Source: Streptomyces sp. SUK 48 (lineage in GTDB: Bacteria; Actinomycetota; Actinomycetes; Streptomycetales; Streptomycetaceae). Taken from it: 64,000 nt of DNA. The stretch's first letter is position 1; every line of letters begins with the position of its first letter. The stretch spans positions 7,230,001-7,294,000 of the forward strand of contig NZ_CP045740.1 of NCBI RefSeq assembly GCF_009650765.1, read 5' to 3'. Below are positions 8,337 through 19,157 of the stretch, piece by piece. The position numbers were made by a program, and so were the translations under genes. The notes beneath the pieces were generated by a model. That model was not told the origin of the DNA. It worked only from the letters and a program-made list of their open reading frames with translations, and searched no databases.

Positions 8337-9074
8337 GTGAGCGTCGTCGGTCCCCGGTCTCGGACGCATGTCCTCGACAACCCCGCCCTCGCCTCCCTGA
8401 CCGGCCCGCACGCCCGCTTCGCCGAGCGACGCGGCCGGGCGCTGCGCTACCCGGTCGACGTGTCCCCGTGGCTGGCGCTGCCCGACGAGCCGGAGGAGCG
8501 GGACTGGGCGGACCTCGCCGCGCTCGCCGGGACGGGCGTCGAGGTCCCGCTGAACGGCTACTGCGGGGACGTCCCCGAGGACTGGGAGATCACCTTCCAC
8601 GTGGGCGGCGTCCAGCTCGTGGACGACGGCCTGGCCGCGGCGCCGGACCCGGAGGCGGTCCGCCTCGGCCCGGCCGACGTGCCCGAGATGCTGGACCTGG
8701 TGGCGCGCACCCAGCCGGGGCCGTTCCTGCCGCGCACCGTCGAGATGGGCACCTATCTCGGCATCCGGCGCGAGGGCGCGCTGGTCGCCATGGCGGGGGA
8801 GCGGCTGCGGCCCCCGGGCTGGACCGAGATCAGCGCGGTCTGCACCGACGCCCGCGTGCGCGGCCAGGGCCTGGCCAGCCGGCTGATCCTCGCCGTCGCG
8901 CACGGCATCCGGGAGCGCGGCGACACGCCGTTCCTGCACACCAGCGCCAGGAACACCAACGCCATCCGGCTGTACGAGTCCCTGGGCTTCCGGCTGCGCC
9001 GGACCACGTCGTTCCTGGCGGCACGGGCCCCGGAGCGGCTGTCGGACGGGCGGGCGGCGGTGCCGGTGGGGTGA
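8337..9074 (+). CDS. GNAT-family N-acetyltransferase (FR47-like)
   Basis: A 245-aa acetyltransferase. The acetyl-CoA-binding C-terminal half carries EISAVCTDARVRGQGLASRL (motif A with RGQGLA), then FLHTSARNTNAIRLYESLGF, which is motif B of the FR47/GNAT fold. The N-terminal 100 residues are a less conserved substrate-side domain. The start GTG at 8337 lies behind GCGAGGTGG; no better start in the frame keeps family length. The promoter lies in 8103-8336, shared with the divergent molybdenum-protein operon. The acceptor is unknown. Confidence 0.85.
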   Translation: MSVVGPRSRTHVLDNPALASLTGPHARFAERRGRALRYPVDVSPWLALPDEPEERDWADLAALAGTGVEVPLNGYCGDVPEDWEITFHVGGVQLVDDGLAAAPDPEAVRLGPADVPEMLDLVARTQPGPFLPRTVEMGTYLGIRREGALVAMAGERLRPPGWTEISAVCTDARVRGQGLASRLILAVAHGIRERGDTPFLHTSARNTNAIRLYESLGFRLRRTTSFLAARAPERLSDGRAAVPVG

Positions 9075-9131
9075 GCGTCGTACGGCATGCCCAGGCGCTC
9101 GTCGCGCACGGGTGGCCGTACGACGGGGCGC

Positions 9132-9572
9132 TCAGCCGGCGCCGAGGCCCTCGGCCCCCGCGTTGTAGCGCTCCAGATAGGCCGCGAACCGCACCAGGTC
9201 GTCCTCGGGCCACTCGGCCAGCCGTTCCCGGAAGGCGGTCCGGCGGCGCCGGGTGACCTGGGCGAGGATCTCCTGCCCGGCCCCGGTCAGCCGGAGCACC
9301 TGGACCCGCTGGTCCTCCGGGTCCGGGCGGCGCTCGATCAGGCCCGCCCGCTCCAGCGCGGCGACCTGACGACTCACCGTGGACTTGTCCAGCGCGTAGT
9401 GCGCCGCGAGATCGGTGGCCCGGCAGCCGCCGCTCTCCTCCAGATGGCCGAGCAGGGTGTACGACACCAGGGACAGCTCGGGGTGCATCCGGCCGGCCGA
9501 GGCGCGGGCCCGGCGGGCGAAGACCGTCATCTCGCGCTGGATCGCCTCGACGGCCGACTCGGCTGTGCGCAC
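9132..9572 (-). CDS. MarR-family transcriptional regulator
   Basis: A 146-residue winged-helix repressor. Helix-turn-helix and wing are read in CRATDLAAHYALDKSTVSRQ and AALERAGLIERRPDPEDQRV, with the conserved D-x-R of the wing (PEDQRVQVL). Flanking N- and C-terminal helices form the dimer interface. GTG at 9572 has GGAGG 8 nt upstream. It is divergent from the PrmC-like methyltransferase at 9841 and convergent with the GNAT gene. MarR proteins usually bind their own promoter, here in 9573-9840, but no palindrome is clear enough to call. Confidence 0.9.
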   Translation of the reverse strand: MRTAESAVEAIQREMTVFARRARASAGRMHPELSLVSYTLLGHLEESGGCRATDLAAHYALDKSTVSRQVAALERAGLIERRPDPEDQRVQVLRLTGAGQEILAQVTRRRRTAFRERLAEWPEDDLVRFAAYLERYNAGAEGLGAG

Positions 9573-9840
9573 GGGACCTCCCTCCTGCGGCGTTTCGCGG
9601 TGGTCCGCATTCCGGTTGCAGAGTACAACTTGCCACGTCAGGAGGCCCAACCCGGCCCCGTCCGGTGGGGTATGGTGACCGTCCGGTCGCGGCGGTCCGC
9701 GGCCCCGAGCGCGAGGAGGTGGGACCCATATCCGCTGTGTCAGCCGGGGTGCTCTCTCCTCGTGACGGCGCGGTGCACCGGCAGCGGTGACCGCGGGAGC
9801 GCCCTGCGGTCTCGCGCTCCCGAAAGGCATCCGTCCTTCC

Positions 9841-10638
9841 ATGCCCACTCCCTCTTCTTCCCTTTCCCCCGCGGCCGTCGTCTCCGCCTTGCGTACCGCC
9901 GGGTGCGTGTTCGCCGAGGACGAGGCGGAGTTGATACTCGCCACCGCCCGTGACGCCGCCGAACTCGCCTCGATGGTGGACCGCCGGGCGGCCGGTCTGC
10001 CGCTCGAACACGTCCTCGGCTGGGCCGAGTTCCACGGGCTGCGCATCGCCGTCGAGCCCGGGGTGTTCGTCCCCCGCCGCCGTACCGAGTTCCTGGTGGA
10101 CCGGGCGCTGGCCGAGCTCCCGGACGCCCGCGTCGTCGTGGACCTGTGCTGCGGCTCCGGCGCGCTCGGCGCGGCCCTCGCCGCCGCGCTGGAGGGGGCG
10201 CGGGTGCACGCGGCCGACATCGACCCCGCCGCCGTCCACTGCGCCCGCCGCAACCTCGCCCCCTACGGCGGCCACGCCCACCAGGGCGACCTCTACGCCG
10301 CCCTGCCCACCGCCCTGCGCGGCCGTGTCGGCCTGCTGACGGCCAACGTGCCCTACGTCCCCACCCCTGACCTCCCGCTGCTCCCCGCCGAGGCCCGCGA
10401 CCACGAGCCGCCCACCGCCCTCGACGGCGGCCCCGACGGCCTCGCCGTGCTGCGCCGGGTCGCCGCCGAGGCCCCCGGCTGGCTCGCCCCCGGCGGCCGG
10501 CTGCTGTCCGAGACCAGCGAACGCCAGGCCCCCGCCGCGCTCGCCGCCTTCACCGAGGCGGGTCTCAGCGCCCGGGTGGCCATCTCGGAGGAGTGGTCGG
10601 CGCATGTGGTGATCGGCGTACGGGACGGAGCCGTGTGA
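9841..10638 (+). CDS. PrmC/HemK-like protein N5-glutamine methyltransferase paralogue
   Basis: A 265-residue SAM-dependent methyltransferase with the layout of PrmC, which methylates the GGQ glutamine of release factors. An N-terminal helical domain (residues 1-70, with EHVLGWAEFHGL like the PrmC linker) precedes FVPRRRTEFLVD and motif I DLCCGSGALGAALA. The catalytic NPPY appears as NVPY in TANVPYVPTPD, a tolerated variation seen in paralogues. ATG at 9841 has GAAAGG 11 nt upstream. As this is a variant copy, it may modify a different protein; the housekeeping prmC normally lies beside prfA, which is not here. Confidence 0.8.
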   Translation: MPTPSSSLSPAAVVSALRTAGCVFAEDEAELILATARDAAELASMVDRRAAGLPLEHVLGWAEFHGLRIAVEPGVFVPRRRTEFLVDRALAELPDARVVVDLCCGSGALGAALAAALEGARVHAADIDPAAVHCARRNLAPYGGHAHQGDLYAALPTALRGRVGLLTANVPYVPTPDLPLLPAEARDHEPPTALDGGPDGLAVLRRVAAEAPGWLAPGGRLLSETSERQAPAALAAFTEAGLSARVAISEEWSAHVVIGVRDGAV

Positions 10639-10665
10639 GCACGACGCGAGCGGACCGGCGCGCCG

Positions 10666-12738
10666 TCAGCACTCCTTCGCCCGGGCGATGAGCAGGGCCA
10701 CGTCGTCGTGGTTGTCCGGGTGGTGGAGTGTGCGCAGGAGGAGGTCGCAGGTCTCCTCCAGGGGGCGGGTGGGGTCGGTGAGCAGGGACAGCATGAGGTC
10801 CAGGCGCTCGTCCAGGGTGTGGTGGCGGGTCTCGACCAGGCCGTCGGTGTAGAGGACCAGCTCGTCGCCGGGGGCGAAGTCGACGGTGACCGTGGAGAAG
10901 GAGACGCCGCCGACGCCGAGCGGGACGCCGGTGGGCAGGTCGAGGAGTTCCGGGGGCCGGCCGGGGCGGATACGGGCCGGGGGCAGATGGCCGGCGTTGG
11001 CGATCCGGCACTGCCGCAGCCGCGGGTCGTGGACGGCGTACACACACGTCGCGATGGAGTGGTCCAGCGCCGAGGTGGTCTTGTCCAGGTGCGCGAGCAG
11101 CACCGCCGGGTCCAGGCCGAGCGCGGTCAGCGTGGTGGTCGCGGTGCGCAGCCGGCCCATCGTGGCGGCCGCCCCGATCCCGCTGCCCATGACATCGCCG
11201 ACCACCAGCGCGGTCCGGCCGCCCTCCAGCGGGATCACGTCGAACCAGTCCCCGCCGACCTCGCTGGTGGCCCCCGCGGGCTGGTAGCGCGAGGCCACTT
11301 CGAGCCCGGTCGTCACCGGCGGGCTGCTCGGCAGCAGGCTGCGCTGGAGCGTGAGCGCGGTGTTGCGGGCGTTCTGGTACCAGCGGGCGTTGTCGATCTG
11401 CACCGCCGCGCGCGCCGCCAGCTCCCGGGCGAGCAGCACGTCGTCCGCGTCGAACGGCCGCGCGTTGACGGTCCGTTTGAGATCGAGCGCGCCCAGCACC
11501 TCGCCGCGCGCGATGAGCGGCACCGCGAGATAGGAGTGCAGCCCCGCCCGGCCCAGCAGCACGGCCGCCTCCGGGGAGCGGGCGATGCGCGGCAGGTCCT
11601 CGTCCTTCACCCGCGGCACCAGCACCGCCTCACCCGTGCGCACGCACTCGGTGACCAGCCGGTCGGGCGCGTACCGGGCGATCCTGCCGGGCGTGTCCGC
11701 GGCCCGTACGGCGTCCGAGGCGTCCTCGGGGCGCAGCGCGAGCGCCCGGAGCACCGCCGCGTCCGCGGGGCCGAGAGTGCTGGGCCGGCCCTCCACCACC
11801 GCCTCCAGCAGGTCCACGGCCGCCACATCGGCCAGCTCCGGCACCGCGACCTCGGCCAGCTCCCGGGCCGTACGGTCCAGTTCGAGCGTCGTGCCGATCC
11901 GCGCCCCGGCGTCGGCGATCACCGCGAGCCGCCGCCGGGCCGCCTCCGCCTCCCTGGCGGCCCGGTGCTGCTCGGTGATGTCGGCCACCGAGCACGCCAC
12001 GCCCAGCACATGGCCCGCCGCGTCGTCCAGCCGGTACAGCGAGACCGCCCAGGTGTGCTCCGCGTCCGGGTCCGCGGGCGTCCGGCCGACGACGATGTGG
12101 TCGATCAGCGGCGCGCCCGTCTCCAGCACCCGGCGGGCCCCGGCCTCCATGCCCGCGATGTCCAGCTCGGGCACCACGTCGGCCATCCGGCGCCCCAGGT
12201 GCTCGGCGGCGGGGCGCCCGTTGATCCGCTCCAGGGCGGGGTTGACCGACACGAACCGCAGCTCCGTGTCGAGCACCGCGAGCCCCGCCGGTGACTGCAT
12301 GACCATCCGCTCGGACAGCGCCACGTCCTGTTCGAGGCGCCGTACGGTCGAGCGGTCGGCGGCGAGCCCGAGCGCGTAGACCTTGCCGCGGGCGTCCAGC
12401 AGCCGCATGTTGCGGAACTCCACCAGACGGGTGCCGCCGTCCTTGTGCCGGATCGGGAAGCCGCCGGCCCAGCTCTGCCCCGTGGCCATGACGTCGGCGA
12501 AGAGCTTGCCGACCAGTTGCATGTGCCGCTCGTCCACCATCAGCCGGGCGGCGTACTGGCCGAGCGCCTCCGCCGCCGTGTAGCCGAACAGCTCCTCGGC
12601 CTGGGGGCTCCACAGCACGATCCGGCCGTCGGTGTCCAGGACCACCGAGGCCACCGCGAGCACGTCGAGGAGGCCGCCGGGCGGCACGGGGCCGCGGGCC
12701 GGCTCGCCGCCCTCCGTCGCAGCCCCGGCTGCACTCAT
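10666..12738 (-). CDS. PAS-PAS-GAF sensor with SpoIIE/PP2C phosphatase domain
   Basis: A cytoplasmic serine phosphatase of the RsbU/SpoIIE type, about 690 aa, that normally dephosphorylates anti-anti-sigma factors. Domain order: PAS 1 at about 20-135 (VVLDTDGRIVLWSPQAEELF), PAS 2 at about 145-260 with PAC-like VADITEQHRAA, GAF at about 280-455 (SYLAVPLIARGEVLGALDL), PP2C from about 470 (GGDWFDVIPL, VVGDVMGSGIGAAATMG, IANAGHLPP, LYTDGLVE, HDDVALLI). All metal-binding aspartates are present. No HATPase domain is fused. ATG at 12738 was chosen; a GTG at 12771 with GGGGGA close upstream is an alternative that adds 11 residues. Confidence 0.9.
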   Translation of the reverse strand: MSAAGAATEGGEPARGPVPPGGLLDVLAVASVVLDTDGRIVLWSPQAEELFGYTAAEALGQYAARLMVDERHMQLVGKLFADVMATGQSWAGGFPIRHKDGGTRLVEFRNMRLLDARGKVYALGLAADRSTVRRLEQDVALSERMVMQSPAGLAVLDTELRFVSVNPALERINGRPAAEHLGRRMADVVPELDIAGMEAGARRVLETGAPLIDHIVVGRTPADPDAEHTWAVSLYRLDDAAGHVLGVACSVADITEQHRAAREAEAARRRLAVIADAGARIGTTLELDRTARELAEVAVPELADVAAVDLLEAVVEGRPSTLGPADAAVLRALALRPEDASDAVRAADTPGRIARYAPDRLVTECVRTGEAVLVPRVKDEDLPRIARSPEAAVLLGRAGLHSYLAVPLIARGEVLGALDLKRTVNARPFDADDVLLARELAARAAVQIDNARWYQNARNTALTLQRSLLPSSPPVTTGLEVASRYQPAGATSEVGGDWFDVIPLEGGRTALVVGDVMGSGIGAAATMGRLRTATTTLTALGLDPAVLLAHLDKTTSALDHSIATCVYAVHDPRLRQCRIANAGHLPPARIRPGRPPELLDLPTGVPLGVGGVSFSTVTVDFAPGDELVLYTDGLVETRHHTLDERLDLMLSLLTDPTRPLEETCDLLLRTLHHPDNHDDVALLIARAKEC

Positions 12739-13050
12739 GCCACGCACCGCCTTCGCCCGTCCGGACGGCACGTCGTCCCCCGTGCCGGTTCCCCACGTCC
12801 TGTCGCGCTCACATCCGACTCTCCGACGCCGTCGCCGTCAACCTCCACCATCTCTCAACCCGGCGGCGGGCGTCCGCCCGAGCCGGCGCCCGGCCGGGGT
12901 GCCGGGACCGCCCGCGCGGACCGTACCGCGCGGTCGGGGGCGCCGGGAGAGTTCATGTCCAGGTTGCCGCATTGGCCTGTACATGACGATCACGCCACGC
13001 CAGACTGTGCGCCGTTCGAGTGTCCCCACCGCCCGTTCGAGGAGTTGGTC
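12739..13050. promoter_or_regulatory. Divergent promoter region (312 bases)
   Basis: No gene is seen. It must hold the promoters of the phosphatase (leftwards) and of the secreted protein (rightwards). Two copies of CCGTTCGAG, at about 13012-13020 and 13033-13041, flank the start region of the rightward gene. No terminator or riboswitch-like fold is evident. Confidence 0.4.
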
Positions 13051-13926
13051 ATGCCCGCGTCCGCCCGGTTACGCCGCAACGGAGCCCTCGCCGCGTTCGT
13101 CACGCTCGCCGCCGCCCTGTCCCTCGCCGTGCCGGCGCCCGCGTCCGCGGCCGGCACCTGGACGGAGACCGGCTCGGACCGCGCCGATCCGCTGACCGAG
13201 AGCCAGGGCCTGGCCTCGGTCGAGGTCCCGACGGGCAGCCCCAACCGCTACACCGGCATCGGCACCATCCCGCTGAGCGACTCCGTCCGGGGCTGGAACC
13301 ATGTCGGCGACCCGGACGCGTCGTACGAGGGCTACTACATCGAGCCGTACCAGGAGGACTCCGGCACCGCGAAGATGTACCGCGTGCAGGCGCCCGACGG
13401 CTCCTGGTCGGAGTACGTGCACCAGCTGAGCCCCGGCGAGGCCCTGAACAACTCCTGGGACGCGATCACCCCGGACGGGCAGTGGATGCTGTCCGGCGAG
13501 TGGGGGACGATGAACCGGCTGCTGGTCTTCCCGACGCCCGGCGAGAACCGCGCCACCTCGCCCTCGGCGAACCTCCCGCTGGCCGCCACGGTCCACCTGG
13601 ACCACGCCGTCAGCGATGTGCAGGGCTGCGACTTCTCCGGGCCCACCACCCTGCTCTGCTCCTCCGACGACTCCGACGGCAGCCTCTTCGGCATGACCAA
13701 GCCGCTGCTCCAGATCGATCTGTCGGCCCCGCCGAGCGGCTCCGCCGATGTCACCGGGCATGTCACGGCCCTGCGTCCGCTGCCGCTGCGCAGCGCGTGC
13801 TCCGGCACCTTCGAGGCGGAGGGCATCGACTACGACCGGCGCAGCGGCGTCCTGCGCGTGATCGTGGTGTCGCCGGGCATCTGCGTGCTCACCGACAGCA
13901 AGACGTACAAGTTCTCCCTGGGCTGA
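13051..13926 (+). CDS. Secreted protein of unknown function with a TTA leucine codon
   Basis: A 291-aa exported protein. ATG at 13051 follows GAGGAG; a Sec signal peptide spans about residues 1-35 (charged start, hydrophobic core, cleavage after PASAA). The mature part is rich in Gly, Ser, Trp and Asp, with repeated beta-strand-like segments (GWNHVGDPD, YRVQAPDGSW, WDAITPDGQWMLSGEWG), which would suit a beta-propeller, and four cysteines towards the C-terminus that could form disulfides. I do not recognise a family function. Codon 7 is TTA (13069-13071), the rare codon read by bldA tRNA in streptomycetes, so expression may be tied to development. Confidence 0.8.
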   Translation: MPASARLRRNGALAAFVTLAAALSLAVPAPASAAGTWTETGSDRADPLTESQGLASVEVPTGSPNRYTGIGTIPLSDSVRGWNHVGDPDASYEGYYIEPYQEDSGTAKMYRVQAPDGSWSEYVHQLSPGEALNNSWDAITPDGQWMLSGEWGTMNRLLVFPTPGENRATSPSANLPLAATVHLDHAVSDVQGCDFSGPTTLLCSSDDSDGSLFGMTKPLLQIDLSAPPSGSADVTGHVTALRPLPLRSACSGTFEAEGIDYDRRSGVLRVIVVSPGICVLTDSKTYKFSLG

Positions 13927-14037
13927 TCCCGCGCAGCGCGTGCGGGTGGCGGTGGGCGGTGTTTTCCTGGGCGGGGGATGGGCGCGGCGCGGCGGGGTAC
14001 CCAGGTCGGCGCGGCCCGGCCACGAAAGGAGCGATCA

Positions 14038-14412
14038 ATGGCGAACGAGGACCGGTCGCATCCGGAAACCGTCACGGTGGAGATCAGCGGATGCTCCAAG
14101 GACGACGCGCGTCTCGTCTTCGAGGCGCTGAGCGCGTGCTTCGCGTCCGACCGGGGCGAGGACGAGGTGCCCCAGCAACTCCACGAAACCCGTCCGATGG
14201 TGTGGCTCGGCAGCTACGAGGTCACGGACACCAAGCGCCAGGGCTGCCCGCCGGTCCACCTCGGCTCGTCCGTCCAGGCGGACGTCCAGGGCGGCTACTG
14301 GGCCGTGGACCGCTTCCGCCACACCCTGGACTCCATGTTCACCGTCGAGGAGACCAGTACGGCCTCCGGCGACCAGGAGCGCGATCTGCATCTGCGCCTG
14401 GAGAGCCTGTGA
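14038..14412 (+). CDS. Small cytoplasmic protein, unrecognised
   Basis: A 124-residue protein. ATG at 14038 has AAAGGAG upstream and gives a plausible N-terminus. It contains VTVEISGCSKDDARLVFEAL at residues about 13-32, two further cysteines, and an acidic C-terminus. The alternating VTVEI strand and helix pattern suggests a small alpha/beta domain. No motif allows a function to be named. It is followed by a perfect hairpin terminator, so it is a single-gene unit or the end of one with the secreted protein 111 nt upstream. Confidence 0.7.
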   Translation: MANEDRSHPETVTVEISGCSKDDARLVFEALSACFASDRGEDEVPQQLHETRPMVWLGSYEVTDTKRQGCPPVHLGSSVQADVQGGYWAVDRFRHTLDSMFTVEETSTASGDQERDLHLRLESL

Positions 14413-14442
14413 GGACGCACGACTGACGACACACCCCCTACG

Positions 14443-14475
14443 ACGCCCCGGCCGGTCCCGCACCGGCCGGGGCGT
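14443..14475 (+). terminator. Perfect hairpin terminator
   Basis: ACGCCCCGGCCGGT at 14443-14456 pairs fully with 14462-14475 over a 5-nt loop. It lies 30 bases after the stop of the 124-residue protein gene. Confidence 0.8.
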
Positions 14476-14530
14476 ACTGCGCGAGGCCGTGCCCGAAGGA
14501 CCGGTCGGCCGACGCGCCCTCGGCCTGTAC

Positions 14531-14586
14531 ATACTAGTAGGTATGGAAGGAATGGCGCAGGACACATCGTTGTGCAACTAGTTGCA
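14531..14586. promoter_or_regulatory. Candidate operator: two palindromes upstream of the dienoyl-CoA reductase gene
   Basis: TGCAACTAGTTGCA at 14573-14586 is a perfect 14-bp palindrome. Some 42 bases before it, CATACTAGTAGGTATG (about 14529-14544) is a 5-6-5 inverted repeat that shares the ACTAG core. They lie 60-115 bases before the ATG at 14647, where a promoter is expected. The downstream PadR-type gene makes autorepression of the two-gene unit the likely purpose; this is inference. Confidence 0.55.
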
Positions 14587-14589
14587 TAA

Positions 14590-16662
<2,073 letters not shown>

Positions 16663-16693
16663 GCCCCCTGCGGGAGATCCCTAGGATGAGCCC

Positions 16694-17398
16694 ATGTCAC
16701 TCCCGCACGCGATCCTCACCGCCCTGCTGGAAAAGCCGTCGTCCGGGCTGGAGCTGACCCGCCGGTTCGACAAGTCGATCGGCTACTTCTGGTCCGCGAC
16801 GCACCAGCAGATCTACCGCGAGCTGGGGAAGCTGGAGGGCGAGGGGCTCATCCGGGCGCTGCCCGCCGCGCAGCCGTCCCGCGGGCAGAAGAAGAGCTAC
16901 GAGGTCCTGCCCGCGGGCCGCGCCGAGCTGGCCCGCTGGGCCGCCGCCGGGCAGGACCCCAAGCCGCTGCGGGACACGCTCCTGCTGCGGCTGCGCGCCT
17001 CGGCGGTGGTCGGCACGGCCGGTCTCGCGACGGATCTGCGCCGCCATCTGGAGCTGCACCGGCGGCAGTTGGCCGAGTACGAGCAGATCGAGAAGCGCGA
17101 CTTCCCACCGGACCGGGACGCCCCCGAGGACCGGCTGCGCCACTTGGTGCTGCGGGCGGGCATCGACCTGGAGACCTTCTGGACCCGGTGGCTCACCCAC
17201 GCCCTCACGGAATTCGCGGAGCTGCCGGGGGCCGGGCCGCCGGGGGCGGAGGACGCCGAGACCGAGGCGACGGAGACCGAGCCCACGGAAACCGAGGCGG
17301 CGGAAGCCGAGATGCCCGGCCCCGAGTCCGGCCCCGGTCCGGAAGTCGGGTCCGGACCCGGACCGGCCGGGTCCCGCCGCCCTCCCCTGGGGGACTGA
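16694..17398 (+). CDS. PadR-family transcriptional regulator
   Basis: A 234-residue regulator. The N-terminal winged helix (residues 1-85) opens MSLPHAILTALLEKPSSG, followed by the family's YFWSATHQQIYRELGKLEGEG recognition helix and wing. The middle is the PadR C-terminal helical dimerisation domain with HRRQLAEYEQIEKRDF. The last 50 residues are an unusual acidic Glu/Thr- then Gly/Pro-rich tail not part of the fold. It probably represses its own unit with the upstream dienoyl-CoA reductase, through the palindromes at 14529-14586. Confidence 0.9.
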   Translation: MSLPHAILTALLEKPSSGLELTRRFDKSIGYFWSATHQQIYRELGKLEGEGLIRALPAAQPSRGQKKSYEVLPAGRAELARWAAAGQDPKPLRDTLLLRLRASAVVGTAGLATDLRRHLELHRRQLAEYEQIEKRDFPPDRDAPEDRLRHLVLRAGIDLETFWTRWLTHALTEFAELPGAGPPGAEDAETEATETEPTETEAAEAEMPGPESGPGPEVGSGPGPAGSRRPPLGD

Positions 17399-17405
17399 GG
17401 GGTCC

Positions 17406-17972
17406 TCAGAACCGGTACGGCTTCGTGCGGCGGCGCAGATGCCAGGCCGTCGTGACGGTGCCCGCGGCCACCAGTGCCGCGCCGGCGCCCAGGGTCAGCG
17501 GGCCGTAGTCGCGGACGGCGCCGCCGAGGCCGCCGTTCACCCCCCGGTTCGGCGCCGGTCTGGTCGTCGTCGTGGTCGTCCCCGGCCGGGAGGTCGCCGC
17601 GAGCGTCGGCGCGGACCCGGCGGAGACGATCACCGACTGGCTGCCCGCCGTGCTGCCGCTGGAGCAGACCACCACCACGGTGTACGTCCCCGGGTTCACC
17701 TTGGACCAGGCCGCGGACTGGCTGATCGTGGTGCCCGAGAGCGCCACCTGCCGGCCCTGCGCGAAGTTCGCCTGGCTGCTGGTGAGCAGGGCCGCGGTGC
17801 CCCAGCTGCCGTTGATCTGGGTGCACGCGCTGGTGACCACGGAGACGCTGGATCCCGTGGTGCTGACGGAGATGCCGGAGACCGCGGCCGAGGGTGCCGC
17901 GAGCACGGCCGGGAGCACGGCGGCGGCCGCCAGGCTCGGAGCGAAGCGGAGCATGGATATGGAGTTGCGCAT
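17406..17972 (-). CDS. Secreted, membrane-tethered protein of unknown function
   Basis: A 188-aa protein with an N-terminal signal peptide (about 1-32) and a C-terminal hydrophobic helix (about 155-177) ended by the basic tail HLRRRTKPYRF, so it should be exported and held in the membrane by its C-terminus. The exposed part is Ser/Thr/Val-rich, with two cysteines (SACTQ and VVCSS) that may pair, giving an immunoglobulin-like look, then a Thr/Pro stalk. No LPxTG sortase motif is seen. ATG at 17972 follows GGAGG. Family not recognised. Confidence 0.72.
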   Translation of the reverse strand: MRNSISMLRFAPSLAAAAVLPAVLAAPSAAVSGISVSTTGSSVSVVTSACTQINGSWGTAALLTSSQANFAQGRQVALSGTTISQSAAWSKVNPGTYTVVVVCSSGSTAGSQSVIVSAGSAPTLAATSRPGTTTTTTRPAPNRGVNGGLGGAVRDYGPLTLGAGAALVAAGTVTTAWHLRRRTKPYRF

Positions 17973-18179
17973 CGGGGCCTCCGGCGGCACGGCCGGCGGT
18001 ACGTCCCATGCGCCGCCCAGGGTCGGGGAACATCCGTGCTGCCTGGTCAGCAGCCAACGCGGCCCCGGCCGCCGCCGCATCCGGACGGCGCCCGGCCGGG
18101 TGACGGCACCCCACGCCCGGCGCAGGGCGGGGCCCGCCGGGATGCGCCGGGCGGTGACCTGTGGTCAGGGGCGGGCGGG

Positions 18180-19157
18180 TCAGCGTCCCGTGGTCACCGT
18201 GCGCTGTGCCGACCAGCCGCCCCAGGTGCCGTCCGGCAGCCGGGCCCGCAGCCGCACCCGGTGCTCCTCCCCGGCGCCACGGCCCAGGTAGAAGCTGTAG
18301 CGCGCCCGGCCGCGCGGCGGGTCGCCGCCCCACTCCAGCGAGGTCGTCGTGGTGCCGTCGAGCCGGATCGAGTACTCGGTGATCACCCCGTCGGTGTCCG
18401 GCGGGTCCCAGGCCAGGTCCAGATAGTAGGCGCCGTCCGAGCGGTGGGTCGCGGCGGTGAAGCCGGTCGGCGCGGTGGCCCGGCCGTCGTCGGTGCCCGG
18501 GGTGGTCAGCCGTACCGCGGCGCTCGCGGGGGAGAGGTTGTCGGCCGCGTCCCGGGCCCGCACCGTGAACACGTACCGGGTGCCGGGGCGCAGCCCGGTG
18601 ACCACGGTCGAGGTCTGCGCCCCGCCGACGCTGTGGATCCGCACCCCGCCCTGCTCGATGTCGTACGACACCACGCCCCGGTCGTCCCGGGCGGCGCCCC
18701 AGGCCAGCTGGACCTCGCGGCTGCCGACGGGATGCCCGGTGGGCGGGCCGGGGCGGGTCGGCGCCGAGTGGTCGGCCGCGACCCGGGCGGGGGTGCGGGC
18801 GCGTACCGTCCGGCTCGGCGGTCCCAGGCGCCCGGCCCTGTCCCGGGCGCGCACCGTGAAGGCGTACGCGGTGGCGGGGCTGAGCCCGATGACGTCCACC
18901 ATGCGCTCGGCGCCGGGCACGTCGGCCGCCTTGGCGCCGCCCCGGTAGACCTCGTAGGAGCGGATGCCGGAGCCCTCGTCGGGCACCGCGTTCCACATCA
19001 CGTGCACGGTGGTGGCGCTGCCGGCCTGGGCGGTGACCCCGGTCGGAGCACCCGGCATCCGGCCCTCGTCGCCGTCGTCGGCCCGGCTTGGGCCGCAGGA
19101 CGCGAGGAGCAGCAGGGCTCCGGCGACCAGCACGAGCGGAAGGGGAACGCGTCGCAC
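18180..19157 (-). CDS. Lipoprotein with three fibronectin type III domains
   Basis: A 325-residue exported lipoprotein. GTG at 19157 has GGAGG 7 nt upstream; the signal ends in the lipobox LLASC at about residues 16-20, so Cys20 is the predicted lipidation site. The mature part is three FnIII domains (about 33-125, 130-220, 228-325), each with the typical PTG/PTGFTA start, internal Trp strand, and T-x-Y-x-F-T-V-R-A-R-D strand. In actinobacteria FnIII modules usually accompany polysaccharide-active enzymes, but no catalytic domain is fused here. A chitosanase lies on the opposite strand nearby. Confidence 0.85.
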   Translation of the reverse strand: MRRVPLPLVLVAGALLLLASCGPSRADDGDEGRMPGAPTGVTAQAGSATTVHVMWNAVPDEGSGIRSYEVYRGGAKAADVPGAERMVDVIGLSPATAYAFTVRARDRAGRLGPPSRTVRARTPARVAADHSAPTRPGPPTGHPVGSREVQLAWGAARDDRGVVSYDIEQGGVRIHSVGGAQTSTVVTGLRPGTRYVFTVRARDAADNLSPASAAVRLTTPGTDDGRATAPTGFTAATHRSDGAYYLDLAWDPPDTDGVITEYSIRLDGTTTTSLEWGGDPPRGRARYSFYLGRGAGEEHRVRLRARLPDGTWGGWSAQRTVTTGR

